NCBI RefSeq assembly: GCF_000422645.1
Contig: NZ_AUGL01000021.1
Coordinates: forward strand, 16,756 to 80,755
Length of the DNA stretch: 64,000 nucleotides
DNA from: Ferrimonas futtsuensis DSM 18154
GTDB taxonomy: Bacteria > Pseudomonadota > Gammaproteobacteria > Enterobacterales > Shewanellaceae
Reading direction: 5' to 3'
The notes beneath the pieces are model-generated. The model searched no databases and was not told where the DNA came from. It worked only from the letters and a program-made list of their open reading frames with translations. Positions 8,002-17,801 of the stretch are shown piece after piece. Within the stretch, counting starts at the first letter, position 1. Each line of letters begins with the position of its first letter. The translations under genes were made by a program, and so were the position numbers.

Positions 8002-9515
8002 CAGCTATCTCCCGCCAGAGGCCTGAAACGGCGCAGTTCAAGCAGTCGATAACCTGTGTATTGACCCAGCATCAGCACCAGAGCCAGGATCACCAGGTGC
8101 ACCCCAAGGAAGTTGAACACCCAGTGCTGAACCAGGGGGTTGACCATACACAGGTAGGTGATCACCGCCACCAACAGGCTGCCGCCACCTTGAACCGCCA
8201 CCTCCTTCGGACCCTCCTCCTCCCAGAGGATGGACATGCGCTCGATGGTCCAGGCCAGGATGATCATCGGGAAGAAGGTGATGGTCAGGCCCTCGGTCAG
8301 CCCCAGATTGTAGGCCAACAGGGTAAAGGCGGTGATGATCCCCAGTACGGTGATCACCACCGCGCTGATTCTCGAGATCAGCAACAGGTTGAGATTGGAC
8401 AGATAGCCGCGGATGTAGAGGCCCACGGCCACAATCAGCAGGAAGCCCACCAGGCCGGTCAGCAGGGTGGTCTGGATGAAGGCCAGGGCGATCAGCACCG
8501 GCATGAAGGTGCCTGAGGTCTTGAGGCCGACAATCACCCGCAGGAACACCACCACCAGTACACCGATGGGCACCAGCAGCAGGCCACGGATCAGGCTTTG
8601 CTCCTCCAGAGGGAGGGAGTAGAGGGAGAAGGACGCCAGGCCCTTGGCGGTCATCATATCCACCGCGGTAGCCAGGGCAGGGCGGGTGTCCTTGATGATG
8701 GAGAAGGTCACCCTGGAATCGGTGGCCCCGGTGATGTCCAGCACCGAGGCACTGGCGCGCTGCCACAGCAGCATATTGTCGGGTCGCCCACTCTGGCCCG
8801 TCGCCGGGTCAAACAGGTGCCACTGATCGTTGTCATAGACCTCGACCACGGAGACCAGATTCTGACGGCGACGACCGTCCTCCAGCATCAGCGCGTGACT
8901 GACCCGGGCTGGAATGGCGGCGGCGCGCATCAGCTGCACCATCAGTTCGGCGGGCTGATAATGGCCCAGCAGCAGTTCGACGTTCTGCCCCTGTTCCTTG
9001 TCGAAGATCATCTTCGCCACCTGTTGGGCGTAGGAGAGATTGCCGGCGCTGCGATCCCAGGCGAGATCCACCAGAGTCTGGGCGGCGGTGTCCACCCCTT
9101 CCGCCCACACCACCGGCTCAGGGGCGGTGGGTTCGTTGGCCTCTAGCAGGGTGGCGCCAGCCTTTTGCACCAGGTTGGCGGTGAAGTAGAGCTCCTGGGC
9201 ACCGGCGGCTTCCCGCTTGGTCCACACCGCCTTGCGGGCGCCGTCCTGGCGGGCCAGAGTCAGGCCATAACCCGGTGAGGCGGCGCTCTCGGACAGAGTG
9301 GCGAAGCCGGGGTCTTCTGGCAGGGTCAGGGCGGCTTCAATGGGTTGTCCCTGGGCCTGGAAGGTAACCCTGGCCTCGACGGTCCAGTTGACGGTTTGGC
9401 TGCCGGGAACCAGGGGAATGCCGTCGACGCTATGACGGTAGACGGCGGAGCCGATGCCAATACTCAGCAATACAGCAATGAGAAAGTAGAAGGCTTTTTT
9501 CGACGCCATGATCAC
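8001..9515 (-). CDS. UUP1-type 7TM membrane protein with inactive transglutaminase-like domain
   Basis: 504 residues. An N-terminal signal anchor (residues about 8-24) is followed by a periplasmic part of about 290 residues containing a transglutaminase-like core (YQPAELMVQLMRAAAIPARVSHALML, then YDNDQWHLFDPATG) in which no catalytic cysteine is seen, hence 'inactive'. About seven hydrophobic helices fill residues 310-495 (SLIRGLLLVPIGVLVVVFL onward). GTG at 9515 overlaps the upstream stop (GTGA); an ATG at 9509 is an alternative start. AAAGGA lies 5 bases before the GTG. Iyer and Aravind described this family with ATP-grasp amidoligases; its role is unproven, perhaps sensing or transporting the ligase product. 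Confidence 0.85.
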   Translation of the reverse strand: MIMASKKAFYFLIAVLLSIGIGSAVYRHSVDGIPLVPGSQTVNWTVEARVTFQAQGQPIEAALTLPEDPGFATLSESAASPGYGLTLARQDGARKAVWTKREAAGAQELYFTANLVQKAGATLLEANEPTAPEPVVWAEGVDTAAQTLVDLAWDRSAGNLSYAQQVAKMIFDKEQGQNVELLLGHYQPAELMVQLMRAAAIPARVSHALMLEDGRRRQNLVSVVEVYDNDQWHLFDPATGQSGRPDNMLLWQRASASVLDITGATDSRVTFSIIKDTRPALATAVDMMTAKGLASFSLYSLPLEEQSLIRGLLLVPIGVLVVVFLRVIVGLKTSGTFMPVLIALAFIQTTLLTGLVGFLLIVAVGLYIRGYLSNLNLLLISRISAVVITVLGIITAFTLLAYNLGLTEGLTITFFPMIILAWTIERMSILWEEEGPKEVAVQGGGSLLVAVITYLCMVNPLVQHWVFNFLGVHLVILALVLMLGQYTGYRLLELRRFRPLAGDS

Positions 9516-10255
9516 TTGGTTCCTTTGGGTTCAGAGGGGGCTTGCACGTGTTTACGGCTGACGTCCACCACTGCGATGTCCTTGATGAACTTGCGCCCCA
9601 GCAGCAGAGGATAATCCAGGTGGCTGCGGTCATTGAGGTTGAGTTCGGTTTCTGCCACATAGTTGCCCAGTTTGAGGCGGGCCAGGATCACCGGACGATC
9701 CTGCATGCCGTCGGCGGCGCCTTTTTTGATCTGAGCGATGCGCACCACCCTGGCTTCGACGGTCTTGGCTCCCGCCTTGTCGCCTTCGCGGTTGGAGACG
9801 TCGAACCGCACCCACTGTTTGCCATCACGTTCGAACAGGGTGATGTTCTGGGCATCGATGGAGGAGGACTCGGCGCCGGTATCGACCCGAGTCTCGAACG
9901 CCATGCCACTCTCCTGAACGAAGACCCGCTCCACTTCACCCAGAACCATCTTGTCTCCGATGGGAGAGGCAGGATTCACCTTGGGGCACTCCACCTTGGC
10001 AGGGCGAGGCTTGTTGCGAAGGCCCTGAACCTGTCCTTGAAGCTCTTCAACCTGAGCAGAGAGCGTGGTGATCGCCTGAGTCTGATCCTCGTAACCCAAG
10101 CACTGCTGCTCCAGGGCGGCGGTCAGAGCCTGAGTCTGGTTGTTCAGCAGCTGCTCCACATCGGGGCCTGGGGTCTGGGGCTGGCCCTGAAGGTTGGCAC
10201 AACCGGCCATCAGCGACAGAGTCGCAATGGCCACTGCAGATCGGATCATCTTCAT
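9512..10255 (-). CDS. Retropepsin-like aspartyl protease lipoprotein (RimK-associated 'ATP-dependent zinc protease' family)
   Basis: 247 residues. The leader ends in the lipobox LMAGC (Cys19), so the mature protein is a lipoprotein. Residues 35-80 are glutamine-rich with heptad character (LLNNQTQALTAALEQQ...LSAQVEELQGQVQGL), a probable coiled coil. The C-terminal domain holds the aspartyl-protease loop RVDTGAESSSI (DTGA at 125-128) and the partner block YPLLLGRKFIKDIAVVDV. Older annotations call the family zinc proteases, but the DTGA loop points to a pepsin-type fold. First gene of a four-gene minus operon, overlapping the next by 4 bases. It presumably cleaves or recognises the amide product of the ATP-grasp enzyme. 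Confidence 0.87.
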   Translation of the reverse strand: MKMIRSAVAIATLSLMAGCANLQGQPQTPGPDVEQLLNNQTQALTAALEQQCLGYEDQTQAITTLSAQVEELQGQVQGLRNKPRPAKVECPKVNPASPIGDKMVLGEVERVFVQESGMAFETRVDTGAESSSIDAQNITLFERDGKQWVRFDVSNREGDKAGAKTVEARVVRIAQIKKGAADGMQDRPVILARLKLGNYVAETELNLNDRSHLDYPLLLGRKFIKDIAVVDVSRKHVQAPSEPKGTK

Positions 10256-10291
10256 CTGTTTTCCTTAGCCTTGGAAAGGTCGAACTTTGGG

Positions 10292-11260
10292 TTATTTGGT
10301 GGCAACCAGTATGGCGCGTCTTGGCGCAGGGTGCCCCTCCACTGTCTGGGTGGGGTCCGCTGGATCGAGATAGTCTTCCAGTGACTGATGGGTCATCCAC
10401 TCGGTGCGCCGTTGTTCACCTAGCTCGGTGTCGCTTTCGTCCACGATGCGTACATCTCTAAAATCGCACTTTTCCAGCCATAATTTCAAGGCCTTGGAGG
10501 AGGGGATAAACCAACAGTTGTTCATTTTGCCGTAGCGGCCGGGGGGCACCAGGACGGTATTCTCGTCACCCTCTACGACCAGGGTTTCCAAAATGAGTTC
10601 CCCGCCTTTATTCAATTGGTTACGCAGTTGAATCAGGTGATCAATGGGGGAGGTGCGGTGATAGAGCACCCCCATGGAGAACACGGTGTCGAAGGCGCGC
10701 AGAGGCGGAAGCTGCTGAATGCCCAGGGGCAGCAGGTGAATGCTGTTCGGATCCCCGGCGATGCGCTTGACCGCAGAGAACTGCGCCAGGAACAGGTCCG
10801 AAGGATCAATGCCCACCACCAGCTCCGCGTCCTCACCCAGCATGCGCCACATGTGGTAGCCGCTGCCGCAGCCCACATCCAGTACGGTGCGCCCCTTGAG
10901 CGGGCTGATGTGGGGCAGCAGGCGATCCCACTTCCAGTCACTGCGCCACTCGGTGTCGATGTGGATGCCGTGCAGGTGGTAGGGGCCCTTGCGCCAGGGA
11001 TGGAGGAACTTGAGCAGGTTGCCCATCTTGGCTTTCAGTCCCTCATCCAGCTGGTCGCCACTGCCGAACCTCACCTGGGTGTTGATGTCACTGACGTCCA
11101 GCTCGATGCTGGGCATCTTGGCCACGACTTTTTCCCACTTCGGAAAATCGCCGTGGGCGTGCAGCTTGCGCCACTGGCTCAGTTGAGAAGGACAGGACTC
11201 CAGCCAGTGGCTGAGTTTGGAGTCGGCGATGCGCTGATAAAACTGTTTGAACTCGATCAT
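10292..11260 (-). CDS. cmoB: tRNA U34 carboxymethyltransferase CmoB
   Basis: 322 residues, full length for CmoB. It transfers the carboxymethyl group of carboxy-SAM to 5-hydroxyuridine at the wobble base of tRNAs, giving cmo5U. SAM-type motif [16 protein letters not shown] (about 126-141), [17 protein letters not shown], and [17 protein letters not shown] are the family landmarks. The start codon overlaps the cmoA stop (ATGA), so CmoA and CmoB are translated together and act in sequence. A 36-base gap separates it from the retropepsin gene downstream. Confidence 0.97.
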   Translation of the reverse strand: MIEFKQFYQRIADSKLSHWLESCPSQLSQWRKLHAHGDFPKWEKVVAKMPSIELDVSDINTQVRFGSGDQLDEGLKAKMGNLLKFLHPWRKGPYHLHGIHIDTEWRSDWKWDRLLPHISPLKGRTVLDVGCGSGYHMWRMLGEDAELVVGIDPSDLFLAQFSAVKRIAGDPNSIHLLPLGIQQLPPLRAFDTVFSMGVLYHRTSPIDHLIQLRNQLNKGGELILETLVVEGDENTVLVPPGRYGKMNNCWFIPSSKALKLWLEKCDFRDVRIVDESDTELGEQRRTEWMTHQSLEDYLDPADPTQTVEGHPAPRRAILVATK

Positions 11261-11985
11261 TTGATGGCCATCAGGGACGCAAAGTTAAGGTGTTGGAACC
11301 AGCTGCTGTATTCGCTGAAGCCGGCGTCACTGAAGCGCTGATAGTGCTGCAGCTTGCTGTCCGGTTTCATGACGTTCTCCAGGGCAGTCCGCTTCTGGCT
11401 GATCTCCAGCTCGCTGTAGCCATTGGCCCGCTTGAAGTCCAGGTGCATCTCATCCAGCAACTGATGAACCCTGTCGCCTTCAAATCGCAGTTTTTCTGAC
11501 ACCACCACCACGCCGCCGGGCACCAGTCCCCGGTAGATCTTCGCCATCAGCTCGGCCCTGTCCTGGGGCGGCAGGAACTGCAGGGTGAAGTTAAGCACCA
11601 CCATGGAGGCGTCTTCAATGTCGATGTCGCGAATGTCGGCGCACACCAGCTCCACCGGAGTGGGACTGACAAAGGCATTGAGATGCTCGGCGGCCCGGTT
11701 GATCATCGCTTCGGAGTTGTCCACGGCCACCAGGGTGCAGCCGCGATCGTCCAACTGACGTCGCATTGAGAGGGTGGCGGCGCCCAGGGAGCACCCCAGA
11801 TCATAGATGCGGGTGCCGGGCTGGGCCACTCGGGCGCAGAGGTTGCCGATGCCGTCGACTATGGCGGCGTATCCGGGCACCGAACGCGAGATCATGTCGG
11901 GGAAGACCGACGCCACCTGATCGTTAAAACTGAAATCCGGTATATTTGGCTGAGGTTTGGCAAAAATTTTGTCGTGATGTGTCAT
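11257..11985 (-). CDS. cmoA: Carboxy-S-adenosylmethionine synthase CmoA
   Basis: 242 residues from ATG 11985 ([20 protein letters not shown]). The frame extends 41 codons further upstream without matching the family, so that extension is not used. CmoA converts SAM and prephenate into carboxy-SAM, used by CmoB. Motif I is [29 protein letters not shown] and [14 protein letters not shown] follow. The gene is divergent from aspS with about 260 bases between starts. The cmoAB/aspS adjacency suggests a shared tRNA-function neighbourhood. Confidence 0.95.
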   Translation of the reverse strand: MTHHDKIFAKPQPNIPDFSFNDQVASVFPDMISRSVPGYAAIVDGIGNLCARVAQPGTRIYDLGCSLGAATLSMRRQLDDRGCTLVAVDNSEAMINRAAEHLNAFVSPTPVELVCADIRDIDIEDASMVVLNFTLQFLPPQDRAELMAKIYRGLVPGGVVVVSEKLRFEGDRVHQLLDEMHLDFKRANGYSELEISQKRTALENVMKPDSKLQHYQRFSDAGFSEYSSWFQHLNFASLMAIK

Positions 11986-12135
11986 AGTGACAGGGCTCGT
12001 TGGGTATAACCCGCCGATTGTAGTGCCGAGGCCTTTCTGCGGCAAGTTCAGCGGCTTCGAGGCGGCGGGCTTGTCCAGTTTCTGTTCAGGTGACGCAGAA
12101 CTGACCAACCGGAGAGGCGCTTCTCGCTGTCAGCC

Positions 12136-12164
12136 TTCTTATGGCGGCAACTTTTCTTTATAAT
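12136..12164 (+). promoter_or_regulatory. Candidate sigma-70 promoter for aspS
   Basis: A perfect TATAAT (12159-12164) with TTCTTA (12136-12141, three of six consensus bases) at a 17-base spacing, 85 bases upstream of the aspS start and in the right orientation. Predicted by eye only. Confidence 0.5.
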
Positions 12165-12248
12165 CCCGGTTTTGCCGAATCAACCTTGTGACGGCCTGCC
12201 CCAGAGGCAAAGGCGCCGCACAACCAGCAACTTAGATAGGATCTGTCG

Positions 12249-14027
12249 ATGCGCAGCCATTATAGTGGACTCGTTACTGAAGCCCTGGTGGGCCAAGAAG
12301 TTACCCTGGTCGGTTGGGTTAACCGCCGCCGTGACCTGGGTGGGGTGATCTTCCTCGACCTTCGCGATCGCGAAGGCATTGTCCAGGTGGTGTACGATCC
12401 GGATCTGCCCGAGGTGTTCGAAACCGCCTCCAGCCTGCGTGGTGAGTTCTGTGTACAGGTGAAAGGTCTGGTGCGTGCCCGCCCTGAGAGCCAGGTCAAC
12501 GCCAACATGACCACAGGTGCCATCGAGGTACTGGGCAAGGAACTGACCATCCTTAACAAGGCTGCGCCTCTGCCTATCGACTTCAACACCGACGTCAGCG
12601 AAGAGCAGCGTCTGAAGTACCGTTACCTGGACCTGCGTCGTCCCGAGATGACCGAACGCATGCTGTTCCGCTCCAAGGTGACCTCCGAAGTGCGCCGCTT
12701 CATGGATGACGCCGGTTTCCTGGATATCGAAACCCCCATCCTGACCAAGGCCACCCCAGAGGGTGCCCGTGACTACCTGGTGCCCAGCCGTACCCACAAG
12801 GGTGAGTTCTTCGCGCTGCCTCAGTCTCCTCAGATTTTCAAGCAGCTGCTGATGATGTCCGGCATGGACAAGTACTATCAGATCGTGAAGTGCTTCCGTG
12901 ACGAGGACCTGCGCGCCGACCGTCAGCCTGAGTTCACTCAGATCGATATCGAAACCTCCTTCATGAGCGCCGAACAGGTGATGGCGACCACCGAGTCGAT
13001 GATCCGCACCCTGTTCAAGAAGATGCTGGACGTGGACCTGCCTGAGTTCCCCCACATGAGCTACGCCGAGGCGATGCAGCGTTACGGCTCTGACAAGCCG
13101 GACCTGCGTAACCCGCTGGAGCTGGTGGACGTGGCAGACCTGATGACCGAGGTGGAATTCAAGGTCTTCAACGGCCCGGCCAACGATCCGGAAGGCCGTG
13201 TGGCCACTCTGCGCATTCCAGGCGGTGCCAGCCTGTCCCGCAAGCAGATCGACGACTACACCAAGTTCGTGGGCATCTACGGTGCCAAGGGCCTGGCCTG
13301 GGTGAAGGTAAACGAAGCGGGCAAGGGCATCGAGGGCGTGCAATCCCCGGTGGCCAAGTTCCTCTCCGACGAGATCATCAACGCCATCGTTGAGCGCAAC
13401 GGTGCCGAGGCCGGCGACATCCTCCTGTTTGGTGCCGACAGCTACTCCGTGGTCACTGACGCCATGGGCGCCCTGCGTCTGAAGGCCGGTGACGACTTCG
13501 GCCTGACCACCGACGAGTGGAAGCCGCTGTGGGTGGTGGACTTCCCCATGTTCGAGAAGGTGGATGGCCGCTTCCACGCGCTTCACCACCCCTTCACCGC
13601 CCCTCGCGACATGACCCCCGAGGAGTTGGAAGCCAACCCGGCCACCGCCCTGTCCGACGCCTACGATATGGTGCTGAACGGCGTGGAGCTGGGCGGCGGT
13701 TCCGTGCGTATCCACGACCAGGAGATGCAGGCCACTGCCTTCCGCATTCTGGGCATCAGCGATGAAGAGGCCCAGCAGAAGTTTGGCTTCCTGCTGGAAG
13801 CCCTGCGCTACGGTGCGCCACCGCACGCCGGCCTGGCCTTCGGCCTGGACCGCCTGGTGATGCTGATGACCGGTGCGGCGTCCATCCGTGACGTGATGGC
13901 CTTCCCCAAGACCACCACCGCGGCCTGTCCGCTGACCGATGCCCCCAGCCCGGCGAACCCGGATGTGCTGGAGGAACTGGCGATCAACCTGGTGAAGCAG
14001 GAGAAAGGCGAAGACGACAACGCCTAA
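12249..14027 (+). CDS. aspS: Aspartyl-tRNA synthetase
   Basis: 592 residues, typical of bacterial AspRS. OB-fold anticodon-binding domain first ([23 protein letters not shown]), then class II motifs: motif 2 around [23 protein letters not shown] (split here as [10 protein letters not shown]) and motif 3 [13 protein letters not shown] near the C-terminus, with the bacterial GAD insertion between. It charges tRNA-Asp in the cytoplasm. It is followed by a strong terminator, yet the intervening hairpin region leads directly to yebC and the ruv genes, a common gammaproteobacterial order. Confidence 0.98.
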   Translation: MRSHYSGLVTEALVGQEVTLVGWVNRRRDLGGVIFLDLRDREGIVQVVYDPDLPEVFETASSLRGEFCVQVKGLVRARPESQVNANMTTGAIEVLGKELTILNKAAPLPIDFNTDVSEEQRLKYRYLDLRRPEMTERMLFRSKVTSEVRRFMDDAGFLDIETPILTKATPEGARDYLVPSRTHKGEFFALPQSPQIFKQLLMMSGMDKYYQIVKCFRDEDLRADRQPEFTQIDIETSFMSAEQVMATTESMIRTLFKKMLDVDLPEFPHMSYAEAMQRYGSDKPDLRNPLELVDVADLMTEVEFKVFNGPANDPEGRVATLRIPGGASLSRKQIDDYTKFVGIYGAKGLAWVKVNEAGKGIEGVQSPVAKFLSDEIINAIVERNGAEAGDILLFGADSYSVVTDAMGALRLKAGDDFGLTTDEWKPLWVVDFPMFEKVDGRFHALHHPFTAPRDMTPEELEANPATALSDAYDMVLNGVELGGGSVRIHDQEMQATAFRILGISDEEAQQKFGFLLEALRYGAPPHAGLAFGLDRLVMLMTGAASIRDVMAFPKTTTAACPLTDAPSPANPDVLEELAINLVKQEKGEDDNA

Positions 14028-14041
14028 TCGCCAAGATTGTC

Positions 14042-14070
14042 AAAGCTGCCTGCGGGCAGCTTTATTGTTT
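14042..14070 (+). terminator. Rho-independent terminator after aspS
   Basis: Nine-base stem AAAGCTGCC (14042-14050) with GGCAGCTTT (14055-14063), four-base loop, T-rich tail. It lies 15 bases after the aspS stop and separates aspS from yebC-ruvCAB. Confidence 0.88.
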
Positions 14071-14072
14071 TA

Positions 14073-14095
14073 AGACCCGTTTCGAGGACGGGTCT
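14073..14095 (+). promoter_or_regulatory. Hairpin immediately upstream of the yebC ribosome-binding site
   Basis: Perfect eight-base stem AGACCCGT (14073-14080) with ACGGGTCT (14088-14095), seven-base loop. It ends just before GAAGGAG (14096-14102), the ribosome site of yebC, and starts right after the aspS terminator. It could be a leader structure that modulates yebC translation or processing of aspS read-through RNA. No known riboswitch is recognised. Confidence 0.4.
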
Positions 14096-14110
14096 GAAGG
14101 AGAAAGAGTA

Positions 14111-14857
14111 ATGGCAGGTCACAGTAAGTGGTCCAACATCAAACACCGCAAGGCGGCTCAGGATGCCAAGCGCGGCAAGATCTTCACCAAGCTGATTCGG
14201 GAGCTGACCGTCGCCTCCCGTGAAGGTGGCTCCGATCCTGGTTCCAACCCCCGTCTGCGTGCTGCCATCGACAAGGCCCTGTCCAACAACATGACCCGCG
14301 ACACCGTCGACCGCGCGGTAAAGCGTGGCTCCGGTGAGCTGGACGGTCAGGTGCTGGAAACCATCATCTACGAAGGTTATGGCCCCGGCGGCACCGCGGT
14401 GATGGTGGAAACCATGACCGACAACCGCAACCGCACCGTCTCCGGTGTGCGCAGCGCCTTTACCAAGGCCGGCGGCAACCTGGGTACCGATGGCTCCGTC
14501 TCCTACCTGTTCGACAAGAAAGGGGTGATCTCCTACGCCGAGGGCACCGACGAAGAGCAGGTGATGGATGTGGCCCTGGAATCCGGCGCCGACGACGTGG
14601 AAACCAACGACGATGGCAGCATCGATGTCTACACCACTCCGGAAGAGTTCGGTGCGGTGAAGGACGCCCTGGATGCGGCCGGGCTGGAAGCGGTGAACGC
14701 CGAAGTGACTCAGATCCCCTCCACCAAGGCGGAACTGGATGCGGCCACCGCGCCCAAGTTCCTGCGTCTGATTGACACCCTGGAGGATCACGACGACGTT
14801 CAGGAGGTGTATCACAACGCCGACATCGCCGACGAGATCATGGAGCAGTTGGGCTGA
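14111..14857 (+). CDS. yebC: YebC/TACO1-family protein
   Basis: 248 residues beginning with the invariant [22 protein letters not shown] block (cited in part: [10 protein letters not shown]). [17 protein letters not shown] and the acidic C-terminal third ([16 protein letters not shown]) are family marks. Members have been described as transcription regulators, and more recently as ribosome-associated factors easing translation of difficult peptides; which applies here is unknown. It sits immediately upstream of ruvC (one base apart) as in many gammaproteobacteria, so it is probably the first gene of a yebC-ruvCAB transcript. Confidence 0.96.
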   Translation: MAGHSKWSNIKHRKAAQDAKRGKIFTKLIRELTVASREGGSDPGSNPRLRAAIDKALSNNMTRDTVDRAVKRGSGELDGQVLETIIYEGYGPGGTAVMVETMTDNRNRTVSGVRSAFTKAGGNLGTDGSVSYLFDKKGVISYAEGTDEEQVMDVALESGADDVETNDDGSIDVYTTPEEFGAVKDALDAAGLEAVNAEVTQIPSTKAELDAATAPKFLRLIDTLEDHDDVQEVYHNADIADEIMEQLG

Positions 14858-14858
14858 T

Positions 14859-15380
14859 ATGACCATTATCCTGGGCATAGACCCGGGCTCCCGCCTGACC
14901 GGCTACGGCGTCATCCGCAAAGTGGGTCGACAGCACACCTACCTGGGGAGCGGCTGCATCCGTACGCCCGACGGGGAGTTGCCTGCGCGACTCAAGGTGG
15001 TGTACGACGGCGTCAGTGAGCTGATTCGACAGTTTCAGCCGGATGAGTTTGCCATCGAACGGGTGTTCATGGCCCGCAACGCGGACTCGGCCCTGAAGTT
15101 GGGTCAGGCCCGGGGTGTGGCGGTGGTGGCGGCCGCCAATGCCGGTCTGCCGGTGTTCGAATACAGCCCCACAGAGATCAAGAAGGCGGTGGTGGGCACC
15201 GGCGGTGCCGACAAGAGTCAGGTGCAGCATATGGTGAAGAGCATCCTCAAGCTGCCGGCCACGCCACAGGCGGATGCCGCCGATGCCCTGGCCATTGCCC
15301 TTTGCCACAGCCATACCCGTGAGAGTATGGTAGCCATGGCAGGCAAGGTGACTGCGCGGGTGCGCGGTCGATTACGATGA
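14859..15380 (+). CDS. ruvC: Holliday-junction endonuclease RuvC
   Basis: 173 residues from ATG 14859, one base after the yebC stop; the frame extends upstream into yebC but the family start [12 protein letters not shown] fixes this. RuvC resolves Holliday junctions with RuvAB. Acidic catalytic residues are in place: Asp in [14 protein letters not shown], Glu in [11 protein letters not shown], and the C-terminal [14 protein letters not shown] pair. Operon order ruvC-ruvA-ruvB is the enterobacterial/Shewanella type. Confidence 0.97.
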   Translation: MTIILGIDPGSRLTGYGVIRKVGRQHTYLGSGCIRTPDGELPARLKVVYDGVSELIRQFQPDEFAIERVFMARNADSALKLGQARGVAVVAAANAGLPVFEYSPTEIKKAVVGTGGADKSQVQHMVKSILKLPATPQADAADALAIALCHSHTRESMVAMAGKVTARVRGRLR

Positions 15381-15390
15381 GAAAGAGAAC

Positions 15391-16014
15391 GTGATTGGAC
15401 GATTACAGGGAACCCTGATTGAGAAGCAGGCACCAGAGGTGCTGATCGACTGCGGTGGTGTGGGCTATGAGGTGCAACTGCCCATGACCAGTTTTTACCA
15501 GCTGCCCGATGTAGGCCAGCCCTGCACTCTGGTGACTCACTTTGTGGTGAGGGAAGATGCCCAGCTGCTGTATGGCTTTGCCACCCGCTCTGAACGAGCC
15601 CTGTTCCGGGAGCTCATCAAGACCAATGGCATCGGTCCCAAGATGGCCCTGGCGATCCTCTCAGGCATGTCCGCCGAGCAGTTCGTGGCCGCGGTGCAGC
15701 GGGAAGACATCACCGGCATCACCAAGGTGCCCGGGGTCGGCAAGAAAACCGCCGAGCGTCTGGTGGTGGAGATGCGCGACCGGATGAAGGGGTTTGCTGC
15801 CAGCCTGGCAACCCCCCACGCCGACGCCTTCGCCCTGGAGAATCAGGTGGAGAACACCTTCATTACTGCGCCGGATGCGGCGGAGGACGCCATCGCCGCC
15901 CTGGAAGCCTTGGGGTATAAGGCGACCGTGGCCAAGAAGGCGGTGGAGAAGGTGCGTTCACCGGGAGCCAGCTCCGAGCAGCTGATCAAAGACGCCCTCA
16001 AGGCGATGATGTAG
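15391..16014 (+). CDS. ruvA: Holliday-junction branch-migration protein RuvA
   Basis: 207 residues, starting at a GTG (15391). It tetramerises on Holliday junctions and loads RuvB. The N-terminal OB fold begins [14 protein letters not shown]; two helix-hairpin-helix motifs follow ([15 protein letters not shown] and [16 protein letters not shown]). The C-terminal domain III ([14 protein letters not shown]) contacts RuvB. It is 10 bases after ruvC and 9 bases before ruvB. Confidence 0.97.
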   Translation: MIGRLQGTLIEKQAPEVLIDCGGVGYEVQLPMTSFYQLPDVGQPCTLVTHFVVREDAQLLYGFATRSERALFRELIKTNGIGPKMALAILSGMSAEQFVAAVQREDITGITKVPGVGKKTAERLVVEMRDRMKGFAASLATPHADAFALENQVENTFITAPDAAEDAIAALEALGYKATVAKKAVEKVRSPGASSEQLIKDALKAMM

Positions 16015-16023
16015 GAGTGACGG

Positions 16024-17031
16024 ATGATTGAAGCGGATCGCCTGATAGCCCCCCAGGAGCAGACCAGTGAGGAATCGGTCATCGACCGGGCCATGCGCCC
16101 CAAGAAACTGACCGACTACACCGGCCAGAAAGAGGCGTGCAGCCAGCTGGAGATCTTCATCGCCGCCGCCCGCAACCGGGGCGAGGCACTGGATCATACC
16201 CTGATCTTCGGTCCCCCCGGCCTGGGGAAAACCACCCTGGCCAACATCATCGCCAACGAGATGGACGCCGACATCAAATCCACCTCGGGGCCGGTGCTGG
16301 AGAAAGCCGGCGATCTGGCGGCGATGCTGACCAACCTGGAAGCCAATGATGTGCTCTTTATCGATGAGATCCATCGGCTGAGCCCGGCGGTGGAGGAGAT
16401 CCTCTACTCCGCCATGGAAGACTACCAGCTGGACATCATGATCGGCGAGGGCCCTGCGGCCCGCTCCATCAAGCTGGACCTGCCTCCCTTTACCCTGATT
16501 GGTGCCACCACCCGTGCCGGGGCGCTGACCTCGCCGCTGCGGGCACGCTTTGGCATTCCGCTGAGGCTGGAGTTCTACAACACCGCCGATCTCACCAGCA
16601 TCGTCAGCCGCAGTGCCCAGGTGCTCAATCTGGAGATCGACGGTGAAGGGGCCGTTGAGGTCGCTCGTCGCAGCCGAGGCACCCCCCGTATCGCCAACCG
16701 GCTGCTGCGCCGGGTGCGGGATTTTGCCGAGGTGAAGTTTGAGGGTCGCATCGATAAGACCGTGGCCGGTGAGGCCCTGGGCGTGTTGGATGTCGACAGT
16801 CAAGGCTTTGATTTCCTTGACCGCAAACTGCTGCTGACCATCATCGAGAAGTTTGGCGGTGGCCCCGTTGGGCTGGACAACCTGGCGGCCGCCATCGGGG
16901 AGGAAAAAGAGACCATCGAAGATGTGATTGAGCCCTTCCTGATCCAGCAGGGGTTTATTCAGCGCACCCATCGCGGCCGCATCGCCACAGACAGGACCTT
17001 CCTCCACTTTGGTCTGGCGAAACAGGGCTGA
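16024..17031 (+). CDS. ruvB: Holliday-junction branch-migration ATPase RuvB
   Basis: 335 residues. AAA+ motor: Walker [15 protein letters not shown] (residues about 60-73), Walker [11 protein letters not shown], sensor 1 LIGATTRAG, arginine finger region [15 protein letters not shown], and a C-terminal winged helix ([25 protein letters not shown]). Drives branch migration with RuvA. It closes the yebC-ruvCAB operon and is followed by a terminator. Confidence 0.98.
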   Translation: MIEADRLIAPQEQTSEESVIDRAMRPKKLTDYTGQKEACSQLEIFIAAARNRGEALDHTLIFGPPGLGKTTLANIIANEMDADIKSTSGPVLEKAGDLAAMLTNLEANDVLFIDEIHRLSPAVEEILYSAMEDYQLDIMIGEGPAARSIKLDLPPFTLIGATTRAGALTSPLRARFGIPLRLEFYNTADLTSIVSRSAQVLNLEIDGEGAVEVARRSRGTPRIANRLLRRVRDFAEVKFEGRIDKTVAGEALGVLDVDSQGFDFLDRKLLLTIIEKFGGGPVGLDNLAAAIGEEKETIEDVIEPFLIQQGFIQRTHRGRIATDRTFLHFGLAKQG

Positions 17032-17052
17032 GTGGCAACAAAGTCTTAGGTC

Positions 17053-17082
17053 AAACGGTCTGTTTGGTAGGCCGTTTTTTTT
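17053..17082 (+). terminator. Rho-independent terminator after ruvB
   Basis: Stem AAACGGTC (17053-17060) with GGCCGTTT (17070-17077; one G-T pair), nine-base loop, followed by T8. It lies 22 bases after the ruvB stop. Confidence 0.9.
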
Positions 17083-17093
17083 AGGAAGGCAAA

Positions 17094-17612
17094 ATGACGT
17101 GGATTAAGCAGGGCATTCAGTTCACCGTGGTGCTGCTGGCGGCGCTGTGGCTGGGCAGCTGGGTTCGGGGAATGATGATGAGTCCAGCCCAGGGCAGCGT
17201 GCCGGACACCCCATTGCCGGTGATGACCCAGCTCCACAACGACTGGTTTGTTAACGGTGCGTATTCACCACCGGTCGGCGGTGGCAATCGGCTGGTCTAT
17301 CTGTTCGCCCCCTGGTGTACCATCTGCAAATTGACGTTTCCTCACCTGAAAGAGTGGCAGGAGCAGGGCAGGGCGGTGACTCCGGTGGCGCTGAGCTATC
17401 AGAGCCCCCAGGAGCTGACTGACTTTCTCGAGAGCTTTCCCGGGGCCACCGAGCAGGTGTTGATGGGCAACAGCGCCCTGGCTCAGCAGCTTGATGTGCT
17501 GGCGTTTCCGACCTATCTCATTGTCGATGACACTGGCACCATACTTTCCAGCCGTGTCGGTTATCTGCCGGAATGGATGCTGGGATTGTATCTGGACTAC
17601 TACCAAATCTGA
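17094..17612 (+). CDS. Membrane-anchored thioredoxin-like protein (TlpA/DsbE type)
   Basis: 172 residues. A single N-terminal transmembrane segment (QFTVVLLAALWLGSWV) anchors a periplasmic thioredoxin fold. Active-site motif is WCTIC (Cys75, Cys78) in YLFAPWCTICKLTF, with the cis-proline loop LAFPTYLIVDDTG downstream. CTIC is not a standard DsbA (CPHC) or DsbE (CxxC with E/P) sequence; a reductase or thiol-exchange role in the periplasm is expected. It has its own AGGAAGG ribosome site (ATG 17094) and is followed by a hairpin terminator. No cytochrome-maturation genes are adjacent. Confidence 0.85.
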   Translation: MTWIKQGIQFTVVLLAALWLGSWVRGMMMSPAQGSVPDTPLPVMTQLHNDWFVNGAYSPPVGGGNRLVYLFAPWCTICKLTFPHLKEWQEQGRAVTPVALSYQSPQELTDFLESFPGATEQVLMGNSALAQQLDVLAFPTYLIVDDTGTILSSRVGYLPEWMLGLYLDYYQI

Positions 17613-17695
17613 GCCGGTTGCCGGCGATTCGACGGGCTAAGCGATTAATGCGCTTCGTGGCCGCAACGGCCCGCTGGGTGATCCATCCAGTCTCG

Positions 17696-17720
17696 GGCGG
17701 CGGTTTGAGCCGCCGTCTTT
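17696..17720 (+). terminator. Hairpin terminator after the thioredoxin-like gene
   Basis: Stem GGCGGCGG (17696-17703) with CCGCCGTC (17710-17717; one G-T pair), loop TTTGAG, then TTTAACT. It sits in the 190-base gap before the convergent barrel-protein gene; the rest of that gap contains no gene I can support. Confidence 0.65.
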
Positions 17721-17801
17721 AACTGGCCGTGAACGCATGGCCCCGATCCTGAGTCAGCAAACCGCCCGTCCCGGACCCAGGCCGGCGGGTACTGGCAGGC
17801 A

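Noticed and set aside
8001..9515. Active transglutaminase
   Set aside because: The domain region lacks a convincing catalytic Cys in the expected place, so it is called inactive.
12180..13826. 548-codon minus-strand frame opposite aspS
   Set aside because: Histidine/glutamine/glycine-rich translation typical of a shadow of a GC-rich gene; aspS is certain on the other strand.
15958..17007. 349-codon minus-strand frame opposite ruvB
   Set aside because: Shadow of ruvB with no recognisable motifs.
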